A stretch of DNA of 64,000 nucleotides from Datisca glomerata (GCA_003255025.1 QANY01009387.1:1178001-1242000); one strand, 5' to 3'; positions 46,548-58,829 are shown, counted from the first letter of the stretch. Notes: a model not told the origin generated them from the letters alone. Numbers and translations are program-made.

Positions 46548-47945
46548 ATGAAGCTTGAGGTTGAAGTAATCTCAAACCAAACAATCAAACCATCTTCTCC
46601 AACACCCGACCACCTCCGCCATTATAAACTCTCTTTTCTTGATCAAGTTACTGCCGATGTTTACAACCCTATCGTCTACTTCTATTCTCCCGACGATGGT
46701 GGCGTTAGATTCAACGTCACCGACATATTAAACCAACTCAAAATTTCTCTATCCGAGGTCTTGGCACGCTTTTATCCACTTGCTGGCCGGGTCAATTACA
46801 ATGAACTTTTCATCGACTGCAATGACGACGGCATCCCCTTTTTGGAAACGCGCGTCAAGTGTCAACTTTCCGACGTGGTTCAAAATTCATCACCTATCGA
46901 TCTCAACAAGCTCGTCCCGTTTGAACTGGATGAGCTAACCGACATATCGATGGGCATCCAATTTAACGTCTTCGAATGCGGAGGGATCGCTATCGGTGTA
47001 TGCATCTCCCATAAGATCGGAGACGCGTTGTCATTTTTCACGGTGACAAACGGATGGGCGGCCACGTGTCGGGGCGAGTCGGACGCGATCCGTCCTCATT
47101 TCACGTCGTCGAAGCTCTTCCCACCAAAGAACATACCGTTGTACAACACGAGGAATAGTATTGTAAAGGACAGAGTGGTCAAGAGATTCGTGATCGATGG
47201 GTTAAAAGTAGAGAAGTTAAGGACGAAATATGCAGAGAGTGAAGTAATGGAAAATCAAAGACGGCCGTCAAGAGTAGAAGCGTTATCAGCTTTTATATAC
47301 AGCCGTTTTCTCAAGGCAATAAAAGACGACGAATCGGCTTCTTCAGATCAGGGAGAGAACAAGTTTTACTTAGTTTGTCATACTGTGAATATAAGGTCAA
47401 AGGTTGACCCACCACTTCCGGATTATGCTTTTGGAAATTATTACAGAAACTCCATGACTGTCCCTTCCCCTGAAACATTGAAGGCTGATTTCTGTGATGG
47501 CTTGGTGAAGCAGGTGAGAACACTTCTTTCTCTTCTCTTTTTCTTAATTAAAATGTCTTCTTAATGATCATATAAATTTATGGATCCGTCATTGTAGGTG
47601 AGGGAAGAAGTAGGAAAGATAAACAAGGAATATCTAAAGCAATTTCAAGAAGATAACAAACAGCTGGATACAATAAAGGACAGGTCTGCGAGATTTTTAA
47701 GAGGAGAGATAGTGTCATGTGCATTCACAAGTTTGTGCAGATTTCCTTTGTATGAAGCTGATTTTGGTTGGGGAAAGCCTGTTTGGGTTGGGTCACCTGC
47801 TTTGATCTTCAAGAATCTTATTGTTTTCTTTGACACTAAATCTGGAGATGGAATTGAAGTTTATATCCACTTGAAAGAAGAACATATGGCTAAGTTAGAT
47901 GCTGACCAGGAGTTTCTCAATTACGCTTCTCCAACTGGGTGTTAG
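46548..47945 (+). CDS. BAHD acyltransferase (vinorine synthase-like, clade III type)
   Basis: A cytosolic enzyme that moves an acyl group from acyl-CoA to an alcohol or amine in specialised metabolism; the substrate cannot be read from sequence. Two exons: 46548-47513 and 47598-47945, GT-AG, in phase, giving 437 aa, the usual size. Features: an N-terminal stretch typical of the group (PSSPTPDHLRHYKLSFLDQ); the catalytic HxxxD motif in SHKIGDALSF (about residues 154-158); the conserved YFGN-like element as YAFGNYY; and the structural DFGWG motif in ADFGWGKPVW near residue 375. All are intact and there are no premature stops. The conserved position of the intron between VKQ and VREE supports the model. 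Clade assignment is by resemblance to vinorine synthase-like proteins. Confidence 0.93.
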
Positions 47946-50900
47946 CCTGCCAGCATATATGTTCCGGAAATATATAAAATGAAATGCTTTCTATTTTATT
48001 TTAATGATTAAAAGAATTGTTTTTTTTACCATTCTAGTAAAAGTGTTTTGGTAGTTCTGAAATTATTGCCAATCTTTGTTTTGTTACAAAGTGAGTCAAG
48101 TGTGTGAAAGTTGGTGTTATTCAATTATTTTTTAGCTAGGATGATACTTAATTCCGATTGACAAACAAGAGTCATCGTAATTAAGTAATGTTATTTATTT
48201 TCTTTTTAATTGTCAATGTTGTACTTAATCATGTAACTCGAATCAATTAAGCTGGGTGATGATCTTTAAGTTGTTTTCATAAGCATTAATACCAACTTGT
48301 ATGATTTAATTGTCTACTTTTGAGGTCAAAGTTGCTCTTATTATTTTGTAAAGTAATTGTACCACATAGACAACTTTTAAATCACACTTTTAAAATGAAA
48401 GATTTTTTTAACTTTAGAGGAATAGACAAGTTTTCGTGTCAAAAATTAATGAGACGATATTGCCCTTGTTTTCGCTGATTTTGAATCAAATTCATGTTTC
48501 TGCAGATTAATTTTATCATCATTTATTTAAGCGTTTTAATTGTTTCATAAATTTTAGCTAATGTTGTTTATATAATATATTATCTCTTAATTATAGGTAG
48601 TCGAAATATTATGTTAATGGTAAACATAATTTTATTGATGTCTAGTATTAATTGACTTCCTATATTTAAGCAATTGTATGTGTCAATTAGTTAGTCATTA
48701 ATTTTATCATTAAAAAAATTTCGGGTAGATCTAAAATATATCATTGATTGACTACCCATCATTGTTTAAATATAGAGAATTATTAGAATCACATCCATAA
48801 AGTAGGGTGTCATAACTATTTATGAGTATTTAATTATTTTTCATACAATTTTTATTACTGAATTAATTAATGAATGAAAGTTTTTCTATTAATTAAAGTG
48901 TGTTTATAATTTAGTCAAATCTTGTAACTATTGTCAACGTAGAAGAGTAAAGACTGATGGGACTTCCAAACAAAGTCTTCTGAAATAGTTCAAAATGTTA
49001 TTCGAGCCCGATTATGACTGTTAGGTTGAACCAAATGATGTCGGTCTTGGGGTATGAGAGTGGAGACTCTAACGGTTTACTTAGACATATTATGGAACAT
49101 GTTGAATAGACCAGTAACAAATTAGTTTGGAGCAAATCCGTTTATCTTACTCTAAATCTAATTGTTTACACCTTAAGGATATATTCGTGATTACCTTAAT
49201 CCTGAGGTGAATATAAAACGTGACTTATTTACATATGGTTGTTGATACGCCAAGTGAGTGAGATTGCAAAATATAATAATATCACCTTATGTTTTATTGA
49301 TTGGTGCGTGAATAAATAAACCTAACTAGGTAATCGATGAAATGAATCATTGAATAAGACATGGTGAACTGTGTGAGACAATTAATTGTTATGTCTTTCT
49401 TATTCACAGTCAATAAAGGAGTTAAGAAAATAATAACAAGAGGGATAAAATGATAATTTTACGTCACGTTCTTGTTACTGATATTCTTGAAGGGTAACAT
49501 AGCAAAATATTCTGTGGACCATGAAATAAAAAGAGTTTGTTTGCACCAACATAAAATGTAGCGTGCATGAATCGAGAGTTGATTCAGCATCGAACCCATA
49601 GTGGAGTCGTATGATGTCGGGATTAAATAGGTCGAGAATTTATAGAGATAAATTCACCAAGCATTAGAATTGTATAGCTTTATTTATATGGGTCCATTCG
49701 ATCTTAGGGGTAGCTCATAAGGACAAGAATGAGAAACAATACCAACTGGACCAAAAAAGTGTTGGACCAAGGTATATTTCTCTCGCCCATATGTGATGGG
49801 TAGCGTCACTAAAGTAGTGAAGAGTAAAAATTAATGTTCAAATTAATTAATTGTTATTTTATAATTATTAGATAATTAGTAAAAAAATTAATTAATTAAT
49901 TGATGGAGAATAATTTAATTTATTAATTTAGATTGATGAATTTAGACACAGTATTGGCTCTAGAAAAATGTACAATTTTGACAATTATAGTAAATGGAGG
50001 AGAATTTCAGCAATTTATAGCATATGGGTATATGTGTAAATTCTGTAATCTTTATATTATGGATGGAATTAGGGTTACCTCCCTAAGTGTGTTGACACAA
50101 CCCTGATCACAGTGTGTGATTACACGGAGCAAAGAAAACAGTTTCTCTCTTCCCTCCTTGTTGTAGCCAAAATCTAGAGGAAGAAGAGGAAAAGTTGTTT
50201 TTTTTTCTTCTGTTGTTTTGAGCCCTCACACTCAATTTCTGACGACATCCTATTGAGATATATTTTTGAATCCTATGAGTGGTTGTTCATGTGAATATTG
50301 ATTTAAGTTCTACGAAGAACGAAGAACACAATGCAATCAATAAGATTCCACCAAGTCAGAACTTTTCACATACAAGAAAAGTATAATATTATTTCCACCT
50401 CTTATAAATACGTCAATCTAAATGTGCATGATCATAAAATGTTTTATATTTAATATGATTAAATAGTTTATGTGAATTATTTTTATTTTCCACCCACGAA
50501 CCGTTCATTGTTCATTATTTTTCCTCAAATTTTTAAAACTCGATCCAACATGAATCAAGTAATCAGTTAATATGATATACTTTATATCTGCCCGAAAATT
50601 GACTCCTTATATCTAAGTAATGGGATGAGTAGGCAATCAATGTTATATTTTATACATACCTGAAATTTTTTGAATTAAGAAGAGAAAAATGGTTGACTCT
50701 ATATAGGAATGTCCTTAATTAGATAATTCTTCGAGTTAATTATGTATATAATTTAAATAATTATTGACATTTATGTTTAGGTTGTTGCCATTGATAATTG
50801 CTGTTTTTTTAGAAAATTTGGGAAGATTCTCGGTAGGGGTAATCATTCCATTTTTTGAGAAACTGTTTTTTGAATAAATGTTTGATATTGGGTGGTTTAT

Positions 50901-51234
50901 TATGTTTTCAAATATTTCGTGATTTTTGGGCAGTTTCTAAAGATTTTTAAAATTCATTTTTATATTGATGTCCATCATTAATTAACTTCCTATAATTAAG
51001 TAATTTGATAATTAGTGATATGTCAGATATTTATCCAAAAAAATTTCAAACACTTCTTAAATAGAATAAGGACATTTTAGTTTATAATTATTGACATTTA
51101 TGATAACTTGCTATTTCTCAAAAAATTTAGAAAACCTGACATTTCTTAAAACACAAATCCTAAACTTGTCCACTTAGGTAATTTCCTTTTTATAATTATG
51201 GGAATAAAAAGCACATGGGTTGAGGCCCACTTCC
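47946..51234. other. Long spacer, partly LTR-like repetitive DNA
   Basis: No coding frame was seen in 3.3 kb. From about 48950 to 50350 the composition and phrases (for example TTAGGGTTACCTCCCTAAGT near 50068 and TTTCTCTCTTCCCTCCTTG near 50140) resemble the noncoding LTR or leader of a plant retrotransposon, like the segment at 31370-32989. No TG...CA pair, primer site or duplication could be fixed, so this is only a suspicion. Confidence 0.35.
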
Positions 51235-51359
51235 CACTACAACAAATATGTGCTTTTATTTCACACGATGATGGTGTTTTATCTCAAAATGCTAAGATAA
51301 GTCTAAATTTTATAAGGATAAGGTGCGGGAATAAAAGAAACCAACCCGCCTAAAATTAG

Positions 51360-51740
51360 ACCTAATCCCTCTCTCTCTTCAGATTTACATCACTCTCTCT
51401 TCATCCTCTCAACTAGCTCTCTCCGCTTCAACCTCTTTGTAAGATTGTCGAAGCCCAGGGGTGTAGCTCGCGAGTCCCACTCTTTCGATTCTCTCTTTCT
51501 GTCTCTCGAAGCTCTCTTTCGCAAACCTCTTTCTGGTAGCTTCTTGCATCTCTCTCATAAGCTCTATCATCGATGTAGCAACTCTATCGTCAATGTAGCA
51601 GCTCTATCTCAGAGTTTCTCTCGCATTTCTTTCTTTTGGATCTCGTAGCACTCCCTCTCACAGCTCTCTATCTCTCAGCTCTGTGTCGTAACTCAGTTTT
51701 CTAGCCGTTTCCAACTTTGATTTCGCATCTCAGAACAAGA
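51360..51740 (+). other. Pyrimidine-rich leader-like segment inside the CACTA element
   Basis: CT-rich sequence (TCTCTCTC runs, 'CTCTATC' repeats) that looks like a plant promoter/5' UTR. A short repeat GATGTAGCAACTCTATCGTC / AATGTAGCAGCTCTATC is present. It may be a captured leader of an unknown gene. A 67-codon frame here (51445-51648) has no recognised product. Confidence 0.35.
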
Positions 51741-52261
51741 GGAATGTCTTTTTTTCTCACGACGTGTGTTTTAATCTCTAATTCATGTTTGATTACGTGT
51801 GCTTTTTGTATTTTTCAGGAATTTTGTCTGAGTTTAGGGGTTTTCAAATTTTGTTTACTTCTTTTTCTTTAGTGTGCCGAATTTTGACTTACTTCTCTTA
51901 ATTGGGGTTTCCTGAGTTAGAGATGGATATTGCGTTAGGCGGTCGGTTAGGAGTATTTGTTTACATGGATTAGTTATCTTCTTTCTCATCTACATTTTTC
52001 TTCTTGTGTAGGGCTTGGAGCATTGTTTGATTAGGGGAGGTGGTTTTGCTGGGTACTGCTGATATGTTTGGAGGAGTCTGAGCTTTAGAGATTTGAATAA
52101 AACTCAGATAGTAAAGTAGATCAAGAGCAATGTTGAGTTTGAGGTAGTTTGTAAATAGGGAGTTAATGTAAGAAAAAAAGAATATTTTTCTGTATACACT
52201 TTGGACTTCTTTGTTTTTTTTATTAGAGAGGATTGTATATCCCTGAGTCTTACTTGATCCG

Positions 52262-53365
52262 GGAGTTTAGGGAAATGGTTACCATGGCTAAAGAATTGGG
52301 TGTGGAGATGGAAATTCATTCATTAGAACATCTTCTTTAGCATGGAGAGTAGAATATTCATAGGGTTGTTCCCCTGGCTATTGGTCTCCTTTACATATCA
52401 AACCCAAAGGTAATTGATTTGGTTAGATTCATAAGAGGACCATTCTGAATCACTGTACTATAAAAAAGTCGGTGATTTTTATATTTTCCAAATTTTTGTC
52501 CTGGTACGCCTAGCAAGTTATTCAGAATGTCCATCTTTGTCTTCCATAAAATATCTGAATCTACACTCAAATGTGTAATTGTCTTCATACTTGTAGTAAT
52601 TTACTTGAAATGTAACTCATTTGCCAGTTTTAACTCAAGTTGTCTTTTATGTAAGACTTCTCAATTAGATTTTTATCCTCAATGAAAGTTATTTACACCC
52701 CATAATGGTCTAATTATGTTGTTGCTGAGTTAAGAGGTTGACCTTTTACTAATTTGCTTATATGGTAATCTGACTAGGTGAATGTTATGGATAAGTTAAC
52801 CAGGCTTAGCCATGATATTGATTCTGAATTAGCGATGGTGAGATGTCTATCATTGTCTTATTAAATCTTGCCATTGGTAGGATTTTGAGGCTAATATTTT
52901 GAGTTGAATGCTATAGGCAGCAGTAATCTTATTGGGTTTGATAGATGTAGGAACCAATAATGCTCGAATAGCTGGCATGCTTTGAAATCTTTCTAGTTAT
53001 TACTACAAAGATGCGAGTCTTCTATTCTGTGTAATGATGCCTACGAATGTTGTTCTTATGTTCTTCTTCTTTATTGTTTGGTCAAAGCCTGATCAACATA
53101 CCCTGGTCGCTTTTGTAGGTCTGAATTGCTCAAGGGCTTGTACGTTTGGGAAATGGGTTGTTTACTTTGAATCCTCATCATTATGATCATTTCTTGTTGT
53201 CACCGTGAGTAACGTCTGCGGAATAGACTTTCTAAGTCTATTTTATTCAACTAATAACCCAAACCCCTTAAACTAGATGTTTACACTGATTTTGTTATCC
53301 TTATAAGACAACACTTGGTGGAATAACTACCATGATGCACGCATGTCTTGATTTGAACATGAGAA
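52262..53365 (+). pseudogene. RPN1: Captured fragment of RPN1 (26S proteasome base subunit)
   Basis: Five exon pieces with intact introns match the toroid (PC-repeat) region of RPN1, a scaffold of the proteasome regulatory particle: about 52262-52409 (TMAKELGVEMEIHSLEHLL, NIHRVVPLAIGLLYISNPK), 52778-52837 (VNVMDKLTRLSHDIDSELAM), 52917-53030 (LIDVGTNNARIAGML, NLSSYYYKDASLLFC), 53119-53204 (IAQGLVRLGNGLFTLNPHH) and about 53309-53365 (GGITTMMHACLDLN). Introns kept with GT-AG borders show capture at DNA level. Premature stops lie at two Gln sites (TAG) in the first piece and two Arg sites (TGA) in the third and fourth. The last junction is off frame. The N-terminal half and the C-terminus of RPN1 are absent. 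It cannot encode RPN1. Confidence 0.87.
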
Positions 53366-53566
53366 ATTCATTGACCCCTTTAAGTTAGGTTGCAATATTC
53401 AACCTACCTAAAAATTCTTCATAGATCATGTACTCATTGTTTGACTATGTTATAACCATAAGTAGTACTTCTACTTTGGTCAACAGTGTTTTTATTTTCA
53501 ATTCTGATTATTATATGATTGATTATTTTTTACTTTTTTTTAAAGTTATTCCAAACATTTATGCAG

Positions 53567-53645
53567 GGCATAGGACCTTATTCTGCAGGTATCAGGAAGG
53601 TAGATACGGAAATTAAGGACTTGGCTAAGAAATTTAATGATTTAA
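53567..53645 (+). pseudogene. RPT1: Captured exon of RPT1 (26S proteasome ATPase)
   Basis: After a TTTATGCAG acceptor, 26 codons read GIGPYSAGIRKVDTEIKDLA followed by KKFNDL, matching the N-terminal coiled-coil region of plant RPT1 (where GLGPYS and EIKDLAKKINDL are conserved). A GT donor follows. No Walker A/B or other ATPase part is present. It lies 200 bp downstream of the RPN1 fragment in the same orientation, inside the CACTA element. Later exon-like bits (53779-53842, 53915-53991, about 54961-55028) with splice-like borders may come from the same or other genes but were not recognised. Confidence 0.72.
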
Positions 53646-55319
53646 GTGATATGTATTACTTTCATAATTTACATGATACTGTATAGATTGAACATAAAAG
53701 ATTAGGTTACCTTCCTTTGGCTTTGACTTCAATCTTATGTTTGCTTAACGTGCTTAACTAAAACTGGTATGTTCTCAGAAGTTGGCAGTACCTGGAAGGC
53801 ATTAAAAGAAACACGATGGGGTGCGAAATCATGGTGATCTAAGCTCTGCCCATTTTGCTTGTACATGTATTGTTGCATTTATACTTTTCTAATAATTGTT
53901 ACTTTTTGTCGTAGATTCAAATTCAAATTCCTATATGTTTTGACATCATTGATTAATTGTGCTTTACGTCTAGTGAATGATGGAGACAAGGTAATCCCCT
54001 AGCATGATTGATCAATTATGTTGTGGTTTCTTTTGGCAATCGTATAGTTTTTCTTTTTGTTCTATTGAATTCTGATAACTTCCTTGTCTCATGTGCTCAC
54101 AAGTTTTCTTTGTGTTGGCTAATGTTGTTTACACCAGTGATCATGGTTGACATGCACTTTCAATTGTCTTTCTCAATCTGAGACAAAAAATAATAAACAC
54201 TACAGGGTTATGTCTCTTGAGTTTGTGCTTTATCTAGCAATAGTAATCCAAAAGAATGGTTGAAGTGAGAAAGATTTATGGAAAATGGCATTTTTGCAAT
54301 CTGTCAGAATGAAAAGATCTTGAGTCAAATTTTTAGTTTCATCCATTTTTCTCACACTCTAACTTTAACTTATACACATATATAGAAGCATATTATTTCT
54401 GCTGCTTCTATTAAGGCTACTGAAATTTTCTTTTGAACAAATCATTTATGATAAACTTTCACAAAGAACTGAAGAAAATTGGATAGGATACAACCAAATG
54501 TCATGATGTCATTTGTTGAGGAAGGTGCCAGTAGTATGAGGTTTTAAATCAGTTAGATATTTATCCCGCATAAAGAATTGAGTATTGATTTTCCTGTGAA
54601 ACTCTGTTATTCTGCTTAGGATTTAATCAATCAGATTCAATTCTGATATGCACCTGATGTCCCATTATGTTCTCCCACTTCTTATCTCTTAGTGGCATTT
54701 TTATTTGCAAGAAAAGCAGGAGTATGTGAAATTAGGAGTTGAATGAATTTTTTTTTATATTCATTCCTGACAAAGGAAGAAACTATAAACATAATGTTTT
54801 TGGTCTATGCTTTCTGAGTAATGTAATGAGAAAGTAAAGAGAAGCATCATGTTGGATATATGGCCTCACATATTCACTACCGAACCTAGTTTTGTTTTTT
54901 ATGTGTTGGCGTATTGTGTTATTGTTATTTTATTTATGTTTCATAATTTTATTGCTTTCAGATCTCAAGTAGTGTCATTCCCATGGTTTTGTTAACTGAA
55001 GCAAGCGACATCTTGCCTATACAGTAAACGATACTGGTTTCTAAAGTTTCATAATTAAATTTGGAGTCTTACCAGATTTTAATCTCTCTCTTTAGGATAT
55101 ATTACTTTTGATTGTTCTATGTAAAACTTCAATATGTATGTGTCATTTGGAACTATGATTTCTAGCAGACAATAATCTGTAACAATTTTGAGTAATTAAA
55201 TAAAACGTTATGTGATTTTATTATTTTATAATATTTTGTCAAAAAATGATTATCTTTTAAGTTTATTCAATTGCAAGAATAAGTATGTTCGTTGAGTTAG
55301 TTATTCAGAACATTATAAC

Positions 55320-55604
55320 ATGAAAAGAAGGTTATCAAAGGTCTTTTATAGCTTTGAAAAATGCTATGAAAAATATACCATAGCTTTAAAAAATGCTATA
55401 AAAAATTTATCACAGCATTGAAAAATATTATGGTAGGGCCACCATGGTGTTTAAAAGATACTTTGGTAGGGCTATCATAGCATTTAGAAAACAATGTAGG
55501 TTTTGACTTTTAATAACGTTGACTAATATAGCGTTTTGGGAAACGCTATGAAAACATTACAATAGTGTTTTTTGGTCGCTATCGTGCATTTTTTTCTTGT
55601 GGTG
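55320..55604. repeat. Right subterminal repeats of the CACTA element
   Basis: At least six copies, in both orientations, of a GCTATGAAAA / TAGCATTT / ATAGCGTTTT-like 10-12 bp motif precede the terminal TTTCTTGTGGTG. This is a typical transposase-binding layout for CACTA elements. Confidence 0.75.
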
Positions 55605-55609
55605 TCCAA

Positions 55610-56460
55610 TGAGATTTACAAGCAAATATAAATACTCCTCCTCTTCCAAGGAAGAGTCCATAATGTCCAAACTAAGGACACTCCACCATGGACCAACCCT
55701 ACCATGACTGGAGTCACCAAGATGGTTGAGGGCTCCTCCATGAATGAGGTCACAATGATGGCCGAGGACTTCTCCATGACTAAGGTCATCATGATGGCTG
55801 AGAGCTCGTCCATGAATTAGGTCACCATGATGGTCCAGGTCACCATGATGGTCCAGGTCACCATGATGGCCTAGGGCTCCTCCATGACTATGGTCACCAT
55901 GATGGTCAAGAGCTCCTGCATGACTGAGGTCACCATGATGGTTGATGGCTTATCTATGGCCGAGGTCACCATGATGGTCGATGGCTCATCTATGACCGAG
56001 ATCACCATGATGGTCAGGTCATCCTAATAGTTGAGGTCTCCCTTCGAAAGACCTTCATATATAAGGTCATCTTATACTCATGACCACAGTTACCCAAGAT
56101 AGCCTCCAAGGTCCTCTTATACCAATGGCCACTTTAGACATGATGAAAATGCGATGATCAGTCATTCAAGGAAATGACATCTACACAACACCTCTATAAG
56201 ACAATCTCAAGGTTGTTAAAGGGGATAAGGTCATAACAGAAATCCCTGGAATTGGGGTTTATTTTCTATAAGCATCTTCCTTCTTTATAGAAATAAGGAG
56301 GAATATACATTGAACTTAGATAACTGATTGACACAACATTATTATAAATAGATGGTGACTATGATGCATTATCCATGAATCCAATACAATCTTTAAAAAA
56401 TATTTCACTAACTTGATCTTTGGAGTGTATTAGGCTGGGCACCACACTGGTGTCAAATAA
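55610..56460 (+). repeat. Gypsy-type LTR fragment with an internal minisatellite
   Basis: At about 55640-56040 the sequence GGTCACCATGATGG recurs about ten times, including a stretch of strict 18-bp units (GTCCAGGTCACCATGATG) near 55830-55870 and longer units with GAGCTCCTCCATGAC. The following part ends with CTTTGGAGTGTATTAGGCTG and GGCACCACACTGGTGTC, which looks like the 3' end of a Ty3/gypsy LTR plus its leader. Ends are not exact and no coding partner is nearby. Confidence 0.5.
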
Positions 56461-56789
56461 TCCTTCGTCAATTATTCTTTGTTTTACAGGATCATAAGTT
56501 CCTCATGCGACGTATGGCATCACGATTGACTGTGGATTTTTTACATCTACAATATTTACTTTTATTATTGACTCTTAAGAAATAGTGGATCATTATTTAG
56601 TCTATACCTCTAATTTTTTCAATTCCAAATCCCTCAATTAATTATAATAAACCTAAATATTTAAGCCCAACAATTAAAAAAAACTAATGCTAACTTGTCT
56701 ACAACTCGCTGAGCGTTGGGTCACCTACTCATGCTGCCAGTAGCAGATTCAAGATTTTAGTTTAGGAAGCACCATTAGACATAAGAACA

Positions 56790-57180
56790 CACTACAACAA
56801 GAATCTTGTATTGTGACGGTTATACTGCAATAGTTTGTACAACCATCACAATAGGATAATATTAAGAAAATGTTGTGAAGGTTTATCTAATCGTCGCAAC
56901 CGATTGTGATCGTGCAATGCTTTTTAACAAATCATCATGTCAGTTGCGGTGGTTATGTGAACCGTCGCAACAAGTCATACTGTTACGACGGTTTACCAAA
57001 CCGTCATAACTAAGTTCAAGAAAAGACACGATAATTAATAATATGGTGTGACGGTTTAGACAAACCATCGTAGTGGACCATCATATTGCGATGATTCATA
57101 TGAACCTGTATATCGTGATGATTTATATGAACTGTTGCAATTTCATTTTTAGAGAGGCAGCAAAACGCTGCCTTTTTTTA
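56790..57180. repeat. Left subterminal repeats of the second CACTA element
   Basis: About ten copies of an ACCGTCGCAAC / GTTGCGACGGTT-like motif in direct and inverted orientation, with decay (for example ACCATCACAAT). These repeats differ from those of the CACTA element at 51235. Confidence 0.85.
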
Positions 57181-57333
57181 TGATAGTTGCGACGGTTCAA
57201 TGATGTTAATTGAAAGTTCACTATTTTGGTATATGTATATAAGTTGTAACAAAGTTTGGATTTCTCATAGATGTTAATTAATTTAAACTCATAGGTGTTC
57301 TTAACGAGCTTTAATTTTGAATTTCACTATACA

Positions 57334-57677
57334 ATGGATAAGAGTTGGATTATAAAACCAAGTTTTATCAAGGTATATCAAGATAGAGCAAATCAATTTC
57401 TGAACTTTACCTTTGAGCGAAGATCGAGTGATGGATATATATTATGGTCTTGTAAACATTTTGTTAATCATTATCGTAAGACTAGAGACATCGTCCATAA
57501 ACATCTGATATGTAATAAGTTTCTAAGTGATTATGCATGTTGGTATTTTTACGGGGAGTCAACGTTGACTACTTCATCCTTGATTGGTACGTCATCTGAA
57601 GCTATTACTAATAATAGAGCACATGTAGAAACATCATTATCATATCAAGAAGATGATAATGATATGTATGAGTTGTT
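57334..57677 (+). pseudogene. CACTA transposase-associated N-terminal domain
   Basis: Starts MDKSWIIKPSFIKVYQDRAN and continues with FERRSSDGYILWSCKHFVNH and VHKHLICNKFLSDYACWYFY. This is the Transpos_assoc zinc-binding type domain that opens TNP2 proteins. Several cysteines normally in a CPCxxC pattern are changed (WSCKHF). The frame then ends in the LTR of the inserted copia-like element at about 57678. Confidence 0.8.
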
Positions 57678-58788
57678 GCATGATGTCAAATAATAATATC
57701 TTAATCAAGAGTTTAGAAATTTGTTATGGAAAATAATTCAAGGGCATGAAAATTAGGAATCACGGAGACAATTATTTTATTTTCATGTAATTTTTATCTT
57801 TAGGAGCTCACTTTATTTGCATTTTAATGGCTAAAAAATAAATTAGGATACAAAATTCTAGATAGAATTATCCTCATCTCATAAGATGCTACCATATTCC
57901 TCTAACCAAACATTAAAATTAATCTTTATGTCAATATTAAAATTGATGTTTAACCTATATATTTTACCAAGACAGACCTATGTTTTAATTTGGAAAGAAA
58001 ATGTGTAGAAGTGAACCTAGACATGAAATTGCCTTAAGACAGGCCAACGTCTCTTCTAGAGGGGTCTAACCTCTCTTGGACAAGTCTAACCTGACTAGAA
58101 AAACATGTCAAACCCTTCCTTAATTTTCCTTATTTGTGCCAAGACTAACCTAAGCTAGACAAAGGGTCAAACCCTCCTTAGTCTTGTTCACGCCTATATA
58201 AAGCCCCTCCCTCGTCATTATTTTCACACACTCTAAGCTAATTCAAGCTATCATCCTCAATATCTCTCTTGAGCCTTTCTCCTTCTTAGAAAATATTTTT
58301 GTGCATTAATCTACAAATATTTTAGAGTGAATGAGATTATTTTTGTTGAGCATATACGAGAGATTCTACTCTTGGGAGAATATTATTTGCAAGAGATTTC
58401 TGGATCTCGATGAGCTTTATTGCCAATGTATGATTGGTATCGCAAACCAATAGAGATTATAAGAGTTTGGTCTTTACCCTTAAGAAGATCGTGATGGAAA
58501 ATTTTTCAAGAGGGGATCATTGAAGTGTGGAAGTAGGGATAGATTTTCCCGAATCACGTAAAAATATTGTGTCGTATCTTTCTCTTCTCTTCTCTCTTTA
58601 TATTTACATGCACTATATTTTCTGTATATAATTTCTTGCACGTTTACTTCTCGCAATTTAATATTCTGCATTTATTATAATTGCTTGATTGTTTATTTAT
58701 GTCAATTAATATTTATTTTTCAAGTTTTAAAGTCTTCCTTTTTTAGTTTTTCACTTAATAGAGGGGTGTCATAACGGTCATACAATTG
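57678..58788 (+). repeat. Left LTR of the nested element (5'-truncated)
   Basis: Aligns with 60130-61283, for example AATTAGGAATCAC, GACAATTATTTTATTTTCAT, CTTAAGACAGGCCAAC and TGAGCATATACGAGAGATTC. Confidence 0.85.
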
Positions 58789-58829
58789 ATATCATAGCTT
58801 GGTGCTCAATTATCTAAAACTTAATTGTC

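Larger units (their letters stand above)
51235..55604. mobile_element. Non-autonomous CACTA element carrying proteasome gene fragments (Pack-CACTA)
   Basis: The left end is CACTACAACAAATATGTGC and the right end, reverse-complemented, is CACCACAAGAAAAAAATGC. Both are flanked by TCC (51232-51234 and 55605-55607), the 3-bp target duplication expected for CACTA elements. The right subterminal 250 bp carry several inverted copies of an AAATGCTATGAAAA/CATAGCATTT motif, as CACTA ends usually do. No transposase was found in the 4.37 kb. Instead the inside holds exon-intron pieces of RPN1 and RPT1 and a pyrimidine-rich leader-like stretch (about 51360-51740), all plus strand. The terminal match is imperfect (about 16 of 19), so the element is old. 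Confidence 0.8.

Noticed and set aside
21277..47945. P450 and BAHD acyltransferase as a biosynthetic gene cluster
   Set aside because: Two enzymes of suitable families occur, but they are 23 kb apart with a housekeeping chloroplast gene and many transposons between them, and no third pathway enzyme is present. The sequence does not support a functional link.
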